Assembly (NCBI GenBank): GCA_963719465.1
Contig: OY970386.1
Coordinates: 1,488,001 to 1,552,000 of the forward strand
Length of the DNA: 64,000 nt
Source: JALHUB01 sp963719465
GTDB lineage: Bacteria; Chloroflexota; Dehalococcoidia; DSTF01; JALHUB01
Reading direction: 5' to 3'
Shown here: positions 14,916-24,595 of the stretch, piece after piece
Numbering within the stretch: position 1 is the first letter of the stretch
How the letters are laid out: each line of letters begins with the position of its first letter
Program-made: the position numbers and the translations under genes
The notes under the pieces: model-generated
Databases searched by the model: none
What the model was told of the DNA's origin: nothing
Seen by the model: only the letters and a program-made list of their open reading frames with translations

Positions 14916-16151
14916 ATGCCTTTCCTCAGCCAACTTCTGGGACGGCCCACCGTCGACGCCGAGGGCGTGCGCATCGGCGTCCTGCGGGACCTGCTCGTAT
15001 CCAGTGATAGCCCCTATCCGGCGCTGAGCGCGATCGTCGTCGGCGATAAGGGGCATCTCCACGCCATTCCCTGGCTCCACGTCGCCTCGGTGACGCCGCG
15101 CGGCGCCGTCATGCGCAGCCGCGTCCGCGTGGAGGCTTTTCCACCGCCTAGCGACGACCTGATCTGGCTGGGACGCGACCTGCTCGACAAGCAGATCGTC
15201 GATACGCACGGCGTCAAGCTTGTCCGGGTGAACGACATCGTCCTTACGCCGGTAAACGGCGACCTGCGACTCGCGGGCGTCGACAACAGCGTGGCGGGGC
15301 TGCTGAGGCGGCTGGGCGTCGAGTGGCTGGCACACGCTGTCGGGCGCGGCCGCCCCCGGCTCATCGACTGGGAGCAGGTGGACATCGGCCCCGCTGTGGA
15401 CGAGGTTCGCCTGAAGGTGCCGTTCCAACGCCTGCGCCGGATGAACCCGGCGGACATCGCCTCCGTCATCAGCCAGATGTCGCCGAGCGAGGCGGCGGAC
15501 GTGCTGGAGGTGCTGGACGATGAGATCGCCGCGGACGCCCTGGCTGAGCTTTCGGACGAGCACCAGGCGGCGGTTGTGAACGCCATGGAGCCGGAAGAGG
15601 CGGCGGACGTGCTGGAGCAGATGGCGCCCGACGAGGCCGCGGACATCCTGGGCGACGTCTACAGCGAGCGCGCCGGCGAGCTGATGCGCCTCATGGAGCC
15701 GCACACGGCCCAGGAGGTGCGCTCGCTCCTTATCTACGAGGACGACACCGCGGGCGGCCTGATGAACAGCCGCCTTTTCGCGGTGGCGGAGATGGAGACG
15801 GCGGGGCGCGTGCTGGAGGACCTGCGACGCACTTCGCCGCCGGAGGACGAGATCTACTACCTCTACGTGGTCGATAGCGGCGGGCGGCTGCGCGGCGTCC
15901 TGTCGCTGCGCGACCTGGTCGTCGCCGATCCGGAGACGCTGATCGCCGACTGCGCGCGACAGGACGCCGCGTTCGTGCGACTCGATGATTCGAAGGAAGA
16001 GGTGGCGCGAAAGCTCATCCACTACAATCTGCTGGCCATCCCGGTTGTCGATGAGCACGGCCACCTGAAGGGCATGGTGACGGTTGACGACGTTATTGAC
16101 CTGGTGACGCCGCGCGCCTGGCAGAACCAGCCCCGTCGAATGGCAGGATAG
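14916..16151 (+). CDS. PRC-barrel / MgtE_N / CBS domain protein, soluble
   Basis: The 411-residue protein has two PRC-barrel-like segments in residues 1-150 (VDAEGVRIGVLRDLL; LLDKQIVDTHGVKLVRVNDI). A MgtE N-terminal-like helical superhelix follows (EAADVLEVLDD, EEAADVLEQM, DEAADILGDV repeats). Two CBS domains end the protein (GLMNSRLFAVAE; FVRLDDSKEE to GMVTVDDVIDLV). There is no transmembrane part, so this is the cytosolic Mg-sensing half of MgtE without the channel. It lies 14 bases before an NRAMP-like carrier and most likely gates it. Its ribosome binding site is buried in the leader hairpin. Confidence 0.82.
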   Translation: MPFLSQLLGRPTVDAEGVRIGVLRDLLVSSDSPYPALSAIVVGDKGHLHAIPWLHVASVTPRGAVMRSRVRVEAFPPPSDDLIWLGRDLLDKQIVDTHGVKLVRVNDIVLTPVNGDLRLAGVDNSVAGLLRRLGVEWLAHAVGRGRPRLIDWEQVDIGPAVDEVRLKVPFQRLRRMNPADIASVISQMSPSEAADVLEVLDDEIAADALAELSDEHQAAVVNAMEPEEAADVLEQMAPDEAADILGDVYSERAGELMRLMEPHTAQEVRSLLIYEDDTAGGLMNSRLFAVAEMETAGRVLEDLRRTSPPEDEIYYLYVVDSGGRLRGVLSLRDLVVADPETLIADCARQDAAFVRLDDSKEEVARKLIHYNLLAIPVVDEHGHLKGMVTVDDVIDLVTPRAWQNQPRRMAG

Positions 16152-16165
16152 ACGGATGATCGACG

Positions 16166-17482
16166 ATGACAAACCGGGCTATCCCTCCAACGCGGCTTGG
16201 CCGGTCTGTCTTGCGCGTCCTGGTGTACCTGAACCGCATGGGGCCCTGGCGACGGGCGGCGCTGTTCCTCGCGGTGATGGGGCCGGGACTGATCACGGGG
16301 ATCGTCGACGATGATTCGACGGGGATCGCCGGCTACGCCGTCGCCGGCTCGCGCTTCGGCTACAACCTCCTCTGGACGCTCGTCCTTGCCGCCGCCGCGC
16401 TGGCGATCGTCGGCGAGATGGCGGCGCGAATGGGGGCGATCACCGGCAAGGGCCTCGGCGAAGTAATCCGCGAGCGATTCGGCGTCCGCATCACCTCGTT
16501 CGCGCTGCTCATTCTGCTGATCGCCAACACGGCGACCGTCATCGCCGAGTTCGCCGGAATTGCCAGCGCGTCGGAGATATTCCACGTATCGCGCTACATT
16601 ACCGTGCCCCTGGCGGCGCTGCTGGTGTTCGTCGTCGTCGCCTACGGGTCGTACCGGCGGATGGAGCGGGTGCTGCTCACGCTGTCCGTCGTCTCGCTCG
16701 CCTACGTCATCACAGGCTTCCTGGCGAAACCGGACTGGGGCGCCGTGGCGGTGCACTCGGTCGTTCCCCACGTCCAGGCCAACCTGGCGTATCTGTCGAT
16801 CCTCATCGGCGTCATCGGCACGACGATAACGCCATGGCAGCAGTTCTATTTGCAATCGACGGTCGTGGACAAGGGTCTGGGCGAGCGCGAGTTCAAGCTG
16901 GAGCGTCTGGACGTGTTCGTCGGGGCGTTCGCGTCGGCGACCATCGCTTTTTTCATCATCGTGACGACCGCAGCGACGCTGCACGCCCGCGGGGAGCCGT
17001 CGAGCAACGTGGAGCAGATAGCCCAGTCGCTGCGACCGCTGGCCGGCGCGTTTTCGGCCAATCTCTTCGGCATCGGCCTGCTGAACGCGTCGCTGCTGGC
17101 GGCGGCGGTGCTGCCTCTGACGACGGCCTACGCGGTCTGTGGCGCCTTCGGCTGGGAGCGCAGCGTTAATCTACCGATCCGGGAGGCGCCGGTGTTCTTC
17201 GGGCTGTTCGGCGGCTTGCTGGTCGTCGGCGCGGCGGCGGTGCTGATTCCCGGCATGCCGCTGCTGATACTGCTGCTCATCCCCAACGTCGTCGGCGCGG
17301 TGCTGCTGCCGGTCATCCTCATCCTGATGCTCAAGGTGCTGAACGACGCGAAGATTATGGGCCGCTGGACGAACTCGACGGGCTGGAACGTGGCGGCGTG
17401 GACGGTGACGGGGGCGCTGATCGCGCTGACGGTGGCGTACGCGTTCACTGCTGTCTTGCAGGCGGTGGGGGTGGTAGGGTGA
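16166..17482 (+). CDS. NRAMP-family divalent metal transporter, atypical
   Basis: The 438-residue integral membrane protein has about 11 hydrophobic segments. The first begins GPGLITGIVDDDSTGIAGY, aligned with the NRAMP helix 1 region GPG...DPGN. The hallmark DPGN is replaced by DDDSTG, and the helix 6 region reads GVIGTTITPWQQFYLQS, lacking the usual Met-Pro-His. Such changes are known from NRAMP-related Mg2+ transporters, so Mg2+ or another hard cation is likelier than Mn2+/Fe2+. This is inference from motif loss plus the MgtE_N/CBS partner upstream. Both genes share the riboswitch-like leader. Confidence 0.82.
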   Translation: MTNRAIPPTRLGRSVLRVLVYLNRMGPWRRAALFLAVMGPGLITGIVDDDSTGIAGYAVAGSRFGYNLLWTLVLAAAALAIVGEMAARMGAITGKGLGEVIRERFGVRITSFALLILLIANTATVIAEFAGIASASEIFHVSRYITVPLAALLVFVVVAYGSYRRMERVLLTLSVVSLAYVITGFLAKPDWGAVAVHSVVPHVQANLAYLSILIGVIGTTITPWQQFYLQSTVVDKGLGEREFKLERLDVFVGAFASATIAFFIIVTTAATLHARGEPSSNVEQIAQSLRPLAGAFSANLFGIGLLNASLLAAAVLPLTTAYAVCGAFGWERSVNLPIREAPVFFGLFGGLLVVGAAAVLIPGMPLLILLLIPNVVGAVLLPVILILMLKVLNDAKIMGRWTNSTGWNVAAWTVTGALIALTVAYAFTAVLQAVGVVG

Positions 17483-17522
17483 GGGTCCGGCGGTTGTTGT
17501 CGGTCAGTCGTGGGTGAGGGTC

Positions 17523-17548
17523 GGGCCGCTCGGCAACCCGAGCGGCCC
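17523..17548. terminator. GCCGCTCGG palindrome, copy 1 (bidirectional terminator-like)
   Basis: A perfect 11-bp stem GGGCCGCTCGG/CCGAGCGGCCC with a four-base loop lies between the converging NRAMP and metV genes. The same stem sequence recurs at 26139-26217 and 57393-57423. There is no T-run on either side. Confidence 0.5.
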
Positions 17549-17606
17549 CAATGATGGCAAATAGACTTTGCTATGAGGGTGGCGGTTGCTCTCGCCGCCG
17601 TCGCAC

Positions 17607-18275
17607 CTAGATGCGGTGTTCCTCCCGCACGACGCGCCTCGCGCCGGCATGCCAGCTCGTCCGCCAATCGCGCGCCGGAACGATCTCCGCCAGCCTGTCG
17701 ACCTGACCGATCGCTTCCAGCCGCCGGTAGATTAGCTGCCAGGCGCAGGGTCGCTCGGGGTCGACCTCGCAGCCGTTCTCACTCGAACCGGCGCAGGGGC
17801 CGTTGAGCATCCGCTTGGCGCAGCGGGTGATGGGGCAGATGCCGCCGAAGTCGCCGAGGACGCAGGAGCCGCAGCCAAGGCACTTCTCGGTCCAGACGCC
17901 CTGCTCTTCGAGGATGCCGATGAACTGCGTGTCGAGGGCGGCGTAAACGGGCTTCTCCGGGAAACGCTCCGCTATCGCCTGGACGCCTGCACCGCAGCCA
18001 AACGACAGGATGGCCTCGTTGCGGGCGGCGGCCGCGGCCAGGTCGGCGATGAACTCGTTTTCGCACTGGCGCTCGATGGTCATCTGCTCGATCTCGATCG
18101 GCAGGCCTTCCAGGCGTCGGGCCATGCGTATCGCGTAGGACATGATGCTGACTTCGCGGTCGCCGCCGGCAAGGCAGACGGTGACGCACGTTCCACAGCC
18201 GACGAACAGCACCTTGTCATGGCCGGCAAGCTGCCGGCGGACTTCGGCAATTGATTTTCCAGTTGCGACTATCAT
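17607..18275 (-). CDS. metV: MetV, iron-sulfur partner of methylene-THF reductase
   Basis: The 222-residue protein corresponds to the MetV/'MTHFR C-terminal' family, the Fe-S subunit that pairs with MetF in acetogens. Cysteine motifs include VGCGTCVTVCLAGG, CGAGVQ and CLGCGSCVLGDFGGICPITRCAK. The start ATG overlaps the preceding mvhD stop by ATGA. It is the last gene of the seven-gene minus-strand operon. The longer open frame in front of ATG 18275 reads through mvhD in another frame and is not coding. A separate small GGPCAGSSENG segment near the C-terminus adds further cysteines. Confidence 0.85.
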   Translation of the reverse strand: MIVATGKSIAEVRRQLAGHDKVLFVGCGTCVTVCLAGGDREVSIMSYAIRMARRLEGLPIEIEQMTIERQCENEFIADLAAAAARNEAILSFGCGAGVQAIAERFPEKPVYAALDTQFIGILEEQGVWTEKCLGCGSCVLGDFGGICPITRCAKRMLNGPCAGSSENGCEVDPERPCAWQLIYRRLEAIGQVDRLAEIVPARDWRTSWHAGARRVVREEHRI

Positions 18276-18733
18276 TCTCGCCCTCGATTCTCGACCAGAC
18301 GCAGCGGGCTGGGGCCCAACCGCTCGACCGTTTCCACCATCTCTTGCACACGCGCCACGAACGTCGGCGCCTCCGACGCGGACAGGTTCACCATCCGCAG
18401 GCGCTCGCCGCCGATGCCGATCTCGTCCAGAAGCTTTTGCGTCGCGCGAATGCGACGCTTCGCCCGCAGGTTGCCCTCGACGAAGTGGCAGCCGCCCTCC
18501 AGACAGCCGGCGATGAGCACGCCGTCGATGCCGTGCTCGAAGGCGGCCAGTATCTGCTGCACCTCCACTTTGCCGCTGCACGGCACGTGGACGATGCGCA
18601 TGTTCGCCGGATATTGCATTCGCCGCGAGCCCGCGAGGTCGGCGGCGGCGTAGGCGCAGAAGTTGCAGCAGAACGCCAGGATTTCGCAGGGCCCCGTGCT
18701 CGGGCCGGCTTTCGTCTCTTCCGTCTCAATCAT
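18272..18733 (-). CDS. mvhD: MvhD-like iron-sulfur subunit
   Basis: The 153-residue protein belongs to the F420-non-reducing hydrogenase delta subunit (MvhD) family, which passes electrons to HdrA through a 2Fe-2S cluster. It shows the typical order: ILAFCCNFCAYAAADLAG, VHVPCSGKVEVQQILAAFEHG, GVLIAGCLEGGCHFVEGN. The ATG (IETEETKAG) overlaps the hdrA stop by eight bases and the gene overlaps metV by four. No hydrogenase subunits are nearby, so MvhD probably links MetFV to HdrA here, as proposed for Moorella. Confidence 0.88.
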   Translation of the reverse strand: MIETEETKAGPSTGPCEILAFCCNFCAYAAADLAGSRRMQYPANMRIVHVPCSGKVEVQQILAAFEHGIDGVLIAGCLEGGCHFVEGNLRAKRRIRATQKLLDEIGIGGERLRMVNLSASEAPTFVARVQEMVETVERLGPSPLRLVENRGRE

Positions 18734-21700
18734 TTCGAATTCCCACCAGGAGCTCGTCCAGCATCGCCGTGACTTGACGCTCCTCCTGGTTTTGAAGCTG
18801 AATCGCCTGCGCGGGACAGGCGGCGGCGCAGCTCCCACAGCCGAGACACTTCGCCGCCTGGATCGCGACCTTGTGCTCGACCAGGATGGGCGCGCCGTAC
18901 GGGCACACCTTGACGCAGGTCATGCAGGCCGTGCAGGCGGAAGCGTCGACCTTGGCGATCTGGCCGCCGACCTCCAGGTACGGCTTGGAAAGGATGGTCG
19001 CTGCCCGGGCCGCCGCCGCCAGCGCCTGCGCAATCGTTTCGTCGACGAAGCGGGGCGAGTGGGCGAGACCGCAGACGAAGACGCCCTCGCTGGCCAGGTC
19101 GACGGGGCGCAGCTTCGGGTGTGCCTCCAGGAAGAAGCCGTCGGCGGTGAGTGAGGTGCGAATGATCGACGATAGCTTCGGGTTGTCGGCGGCGGGCGCG
19201 ATGCCGGTGCTCAGGACGAGCAGGTCCGGCCGCAAGACAAGCTGTCGCCGCAAGGAGGCGTCGGTGACGCGCACCGTCAGGCCACCGTCATCGCTTGTCA
19301 TCGGCTCCTCGCCCTCTGGATAGCGGACGAACAGCACGCCGGCCTCACGCGCTTTCTGGTAGTAGGTCTCGCGGAAGCCGTAGGTGCGCATGTCCTTCAT
19401 GAGGACGACGACACGGGCGTCGGGCAGGCGCGACTTCAGGGCGAGGGCGTTCTTCACGGCCTCGGCGCAACAGACGCGGCTGCAATAGTTGTTCTCCTCG
19501 GTGCGCGAGCCAACGCACTGGATCATGACGACGGTCGGGCTGGCGCCGAGGCCGGCGACATCGCCGGCGGCGATTCGCGCCTCCAGCTCGCGCTGCGTCA
19601 CCACGCGCTCGTTCTTGCCGTGCAAATGCGCTTCGGTTGGCCGCTCGACGGCGCCGGTGGCGATGATGGCGATGCCGTGCGCAATCGTCTCCTCGCGCCC
19701 GTTTGACATAACGACGCTCTTGAAGTTGCCGACGTGGCCGTTGAACTCGGTGAGCTCGCAGTTGAGATGCGTTCGCATCAGCTTGTGCGCCTGAACGCGC
19801 TCCACCAGGTTCGACGCGAACTGCTGGATGTCATCGCTCTCCAGCGTGTAGTGGAGCTGGCCCAGGTTGCCGCCCAAGGCGTCGGTCTTCTCCACCAGGT
19901 GCGTCTCGAAGCCCTGGTCGGCGAGGGAGAGCGCCGCCGTCATGCCGGCCAACCCGCCGCCGAGAACAAGCGCCGAGCGCGTTATCGGAAGCCGCGTGCG
20001 TTCCAGCGACTTGAGCAGCCGCGCCCGCCCGACCGCCATCCGCATCAGGTCGCAGGCCTTCTCCGTCGCCTGCACGGGGTCGTCGCGGTGCACCCACGAG
20101 CACTGGTCGCGGATGTTCGTCATAGCGAACAGGAACGGGTTCAGGCCGGACTCGCGCAGCGTCTCCTGGAACAAGGGCTCGTGCGTTCGCGGCGAGCAGG
20201 AGGCGACGACGACGCGGTTCAGCCGCTTGTGCTTGATGATCTGCTTGATCGCTTCCTGACAGTTGTCCGAGCAGGTGTAGAGGTCCGTCTCGGCGTGCAC
20301 GACGTTGCCCATGGCCGCCGCCTCGCGCTTCACTGCTTCAACGTCGACGACGGAGGCGATGTTGTGGCCGCAGTGACAGATGAAGACGCCGACGCGCGGC
20401 TCCTCGTCCGTGACGTCGCGCTCCCAGGGATACTCGTGGCGCGTGACCTCGGTGCCGCGGCCGTCGCGCAGAAGCTCCATCGCCGCCGCCGCCGCCGCGC
20501 TCGCCTGGGCGACCGATTCCGGTATGTCTTTCGGCTCCTGGAAGGCGCCGGCGACGAAAACGCCGGCTCGCGACGACGTTATCGGCGCCAGACGGTCGGT
20601 GCGGCAGAATCCGAACTCGTCGCGCTCGACGCCGAGGCGCCGGGCCAGCTCCTCGGCGCTCTGCCCCGGTTTCAATCCTATTGAGAGAACCACCAGGTCG
20701 AAGTCTTCCAGCTTCTCTGCGCCCTCCTCGTCGAAATAGCGGAGCGTCAGGTCTTTCGAGCCCGGCCGCTCGACGACGCGCGAAGGAATGGCGCGAACGT
20801 AGCGAACGCCGTACTCGCTCTGCGCGCGGCTGACGTAGCGGTCGAACTCCTTGCCGAAGGCGCGCACGTCGATGCAGAAGACGGCAATCTCGAGATTCGC
20901 GTCGTGCTCCAGCGCGACCATCGCTTCCTTTGTGGCCGACATGCAGCAGACCGCCGAGCAGTAGCCGTTGCCGCAGGCGCTGTCGCGGGAGCCGACGCAC
21001 TGAATGAAGGCGACGCGCTTTACGGGACCGCCGTCGGAGGGGCGGACGAGCGTGCCTTCCGTGGGGCCGGAGGCACTGAGCATGCGCTCGAACTGGATGG
21101 AGCTGAGGACGTTGGCGTAGCGCCCGTGGCCGTACTCGCCGCGGACCGACGCCTCGAATCTCGTCGGTACCGGGCGTCAGGATGACGGCGCCGACGCGAA
21201 TTGTCTCCGTTCGCGGCTGCATGTTGTGAACGATGGCGTCCGGACCGCAGGCCTTCTCGCAGAGGCGGCAGTCAGAGCAGAGGCCGCAGTTGAGGCAGCG
21301 CTGCGCTTCGGCGACGGCGTCGCCCTCAGAGTAGCCGAGGTCAATCTCGCGCGCGTCACGGCGGCGCTCGCCGATGGGCGACTGCGGCATGGCGCGTCGA
21401 GCCTGGACCGGAACGGCGGGGGTCGGATTTGGCGCCTTCTTCTTGTCGGCGTCGCCCTTCGGCTGCGGCGGAACCCCGTGCAGGTAGTCGTGAATCGCCC
21501 GGGCGGCTTGATGGCCGTGCGCCATCGCCTCGACGAGCGAAGCGGGGCCGAGGACGGCGTCGCCGCCGGCGAAGACGCCGGGAAGCGAGGTCGAAAGGCA
21601 GTCGTCGCAGTCGATGCGTGAGGCGCCGGCGAATGGCAGGCCCTCGAGGTCGGAGCTCTGGCCGATGGCGAGGATGACGGTGTCGACGTTGAAGACGAAG

Positions 21701-23148
21701 TTGGAGCCTTCGATTGGCTCGGGGCGGCGACGGCCGCTTTCGTCCGGCTCGCCCAGCTTCATGCGAAGGCACTCCAGACCGATGACGGAGCCTTCGCCGA
21801 GAACGCGCACGGGATTCGCCAGGTACAGGAACTCGACGCCTTCTTCCTCGGCCAGCGCGACCTCCTCGTCGAGCGCGGGCATCTCCGCGCGCGAGCGGCG
21901 GTAGACGACGGTGACCTTCTCGGCGCCGAGTCGCAGCGCCATGCGGGAAGCGTCCATCGCGACGTTGCCGCCGCCGATAACGGCGACCCGCCGGCCGATT
22001 GTGACCGGCTGTCCCAGGTTCGCGGCCTCGAGGAAGTCGAGGCCCTGAATGACGCCGGGCGTTTCGACGCCTTCGACGTTCAGGCGTTCGCTCTGATGAG
22101 CGCCGCAGGCGACGAAGAGCGCCGCGTAGCCTTCCTCACGCAGTCCGTCCAGAGTGACGTCGCGGCCGACGCGGCAGTCCAGGCGGACGTCGATGCGGTC
22201 GTTCAGCAGACGGCCGATCTCGAATTCGAGCACGTCGTAGGGCAGGCGGTAGGCCGGGACGCCGAGGCGGAGCATTCCGCCCAGGAACGGCAGCGCCTCG
22301 AAGATCGTTGAGCGATAGCCCATGCGGCTGAGGTCGTGCGCGGCTGTGAGGCCCGCCGGTCCGCCGCCGATTATGGCGACGCGCTCCTCGCGCAGCTCAG
22401 CGAAAGCCTCCGGAGCGTCGTCGCCGAGCTCGTCGCGGTGGGCGTACACCCAGTCGGTGGCAAAGCGCTTCAGGTCGCGGATGGCGACCGGGGCATCGAC
22501 CTCGGCGCGGTTGCATTCCGTCTCGCAGGGGTGCTGGCAGATGCGCCCGCAGACCGCCGGCAGGGGACACTGCTCGCGGATGACCTCGTAGGCCTCCTTG
22601 AAGCGCCGCTGGCCGATAAGGGCGACGTACGCCTGCGCGTTGACGCCGGCCGGGCAGGCGAGCTTGCAGGGCGCTTCGCCGTCGGCCTTGGCGATGGTGA
22701 AGGCGTTGGGCACCGCCTGCGGGTATTCGCGGAAGATGGCCTTGCGCTGGCCGAGGCCGCGGTCGAAGGCGCTCTCCAGGTCGACGGGGCAGACTTCAGC
22801 GCACTCACCGCAGCCGTTGCACTTCGCCAGGTCGACGTAACGGGCATTGCGCTTGATGGTCACGTCGAATCGGCCGGGCTCGCCGCTGATGCCTTCGATC
22901 TCGCCCAGCGTGATGATCTCGATGTTCTTGTTGCGGCCGCACTCGACCAGCTTGGGCGAGAGGATGCACATCGAACAGTCGCCGGTCGGGAACGTCTTGT
23001 CGAGCTGGGGCATGCGGCCACCGACGGCGGAGGAGCGCTCGACGAGGTAGACCTTGAAGCCGGAGTCGGCCAGGTCAAGCGACGCCTGGATGCCGGCGAT
23101 GCCGCCGCCATAGACGAGGACGGCGCCGCTGGGACGTTCCTCGGTCAT
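18726..23148 (-). CDS. hdrA: giant HdrA-GltD-HdrA fusion flavoprotein (frameshifted)
   Basis: This is the heterodisulfide reductase A-type electron-bifurcating flavoprotein, about 1,473 residues. Module 1 is HdrA-like: VYGGGIAGIQASLDLADSG, GDCSMCILSPKLVECGRN, CNGCGECAEVCPVDLESAF. Module 2, inserted around residues 190-640, is a GltD/NfnB-type NAD(P)H oxidoreductase: CKLACPAGVNAQAYV, CPLPAVCGRICQHPCETEC, GGGPAGLTAAHDL, VIGGGNVAMDASRMALRLG. After a CLNCGLCSDCRLCEKAC ferredoxin segment comes module 3, a second HdrA: FICHCGHNIASVVDV, CSPRTHEPLFQETLRESG, ending in two 4Fe-4S motifs (CTACMTCVKVCP, CLGCGSCAAACP). One extra base near 21159 splits the gene; removing it gives TDEFEASVRGEYGHG. It overlaps hdrB and mvhD. 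Confidence 0.88.
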
Positions 23149-24032
23149 CGCGCCACCGCCTTCTCCGGCTGCAGGATGCCCTTCCGGGCGAGCAGCGGCA
23201 GCGGGTCGACGAGGAGGCTTCGCAGACCGAGCTGCGCCGGCGGCAGGCCGAGGGCCAGGCCCAGGAGCTGCGTGAAGTAGAAGACCGGCAGTCCGAAGGT
23301 CTCGCCGTGCTTCTTCTCGATGTCGCTCTGCCGCATGTCCAGGTTGAGCTGGCAGAGGGGACAGGCCGCGACGACGCATTCGGCGCCGGCCTCTCGCGCG
23401 GCCAGGAGGATAGAGCGGGACAGGCGAAGGACGATCTCCGTCTTCGTTATCGAATAGCTGGCGCCGCAGCAGTCGGACTTGGCGGACCAGTCAACCGCTG
23501 TCGCGCCGGTCGCCGACATGAGCTTGTCGAGGACGGTGGGGTTCTCGGCGTCGTCGAAGCGCATTATGGACGGCGGCCGCAGAAGGAGGCAGCCGTAGTA
23601 GGCGGCGACGCGCAGGCCGGCGAGGGGCTTCGATACTCTCTCCGAGACGGCCGCAAAGCCGACGTCGTCGCGCAGGATCTCGAGCAGATGCTTCACCGGC
23701 GTCGAGCCGTCGTAGTCGGTGCCGAGCGCGTCGGCGACAAGGCGGCGGCTTTCGGCGTCGCCCGCGATCTCATGATTCGCCAGTTTGAGGCGGCTGTAGC
23801 AGGCGGCACAGGCCACGGCGACCGTCTTGCCGGAGGCGGCGGCGAGGTTGGCGGCCGGCAGCGCCAGCGAGAGCAATTCGTCGGTCTGGTGAGCGGACGT
23901 AGAGCCGCAGCAGGTCCAGTCGGGCAGCTCCGGCATGTCGATGCCGAGGGCGGCGGCGACGGCCTTTGTCGAGAGCGCGTAGTCCTTGGCCGTCGACTCT
24001 AGGGAGCAGCCGGGGTAGAAGACGTAGCTCAA
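23145..24032 (-). CDS. hdrB: heterodisulfide reductase subunit B-like protein
   Basis: The 295-residue protein has two CCG domains, the HdrB signature that binds the noncubane 4Fe-4S clusters. The first has YPGCSLE, WTCCGSTSAH and CAACYSRLK; the second has AYYGCLL, SDCCGASYSITK and CPLCQLNLD. It is cytoplasmic, with no transmembrane helices. It overlaps hdrC upstream and hdrA downstream by ATGA, indicating a stoichiometric HdrABC complex. In the absence of methanogen genes its substrate is probably not CoM-S-S-CoB; it may serve as an electron route to methylene-THF or another acceptor. Confidence 0.9.
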   Translation of the reverse strand: MSYVFYPGCSLESTAKDYALSTKAVAAALGIDMPELPDWTCCGSTSAHQTDELLSLALPAANLAAASGKTVAVACAACYSRLKLANHEIAGDAESRRLVADALGTDYDGSTPVKHLLEILRDDVGFAAVSERVSKPLAGLRVAAYYGCLLLRPPSIMRFDDAENPTVLDKLMSATGATAVDWSAKSDCCGASYSITKTEIVLRLSRSILLAAREAGAECVVAACPLCQLNLDMRQSDIEKKHGETFGLPVFYFTQLLGLALGLPPAQLGLRSLLVDPLPLLARKGILQPEKAVAR

Positions 24033-24595
24033 GGGGTCTTCCTTTGCTCGCGGGCGCGGCGGAAGATGCGCTGGCGCTTCGCTCGATTGCCATGCGGCCG
24101 CGGCACGAGGGTGAACTTGCCCTTTCGCAGCATAGTCGGGAACCTGGCGAAATCCTGGGAAAAGCGCCGGGTGCGCAGCTTGAAGGCGGCCATGAGGGCG
24201 AGCTCATGCGTGCGGCCGAGCTGTCGAACCGTGGCGAGGAAGACGTCGTTGAAGGCGGGAACGGCGGCGTCTGCGGCGAGCTTTCGTTCGCGCGAAAGGC
24301 GTCGCAGGGCGTCGATTGCGGCGGGGAGGGCGACCGCGTGAGGGCAGCGGGCCTCGCAGGTGCCGCAGGAGGTGCATTCCCAGATGAAGCGGCTTGCCAG
24401 CAACTCGTCGAGGGCGCCGAATTGGGCCAGACGGACGAGCTCGTGAGGTTTGATGTCCGCTTCCGCCGCTACCGGACAGCCGTCGGTGCACTTGCGGCAC
24501 TGAAAGCAGAGCGAGAGCGCGTTTTCCCGGAGAAGCGCCTGCAGCGGTGCCGGCGGCGTCGAAAGGGAAAGCGGACGGTCGATGAGAGTCGTCAT
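24029..24595 (-). CDS. hdrC: heterodisulfide reductase subunit C-like protein
   Basis: The 188-residue iron-sulfur protein has two 4Fe-4S motifs, CFQCRKCTDGCP (about residues 30-41) and CTSCGTCEARCP (about 74-85), as in HdrC. Its C-terminal 70 residues are basic and helical. It links HdrA and HdrB electronically. It overlaps metF and hdrB by ATGA on both sides. Confidence 0.9.
   Translation of the reverse strand: MTTLIDRPLSLSTPPAPLQALLRENALSLCFQCRKCTDGCPVAAEADIKPHELVRLAQFGALDELLASRFIWECTSCGTCEARCPHAVALPAAIDALRRLSRERKLAADAAVPAFNDVFLATVRQLGRTHELALMAAFKLRTRRFSQDFARFPTMLRKGKFTLVPRPHGNRAKRQRIFRRAREQRKTP

Noticed and set aside
14835..16172. 445-codon minus-strand open frame
   Set aside because: It lies opposite the PRC/MgtE_N/CBS gene, His/Arg/Val-rich, without family resemblance.
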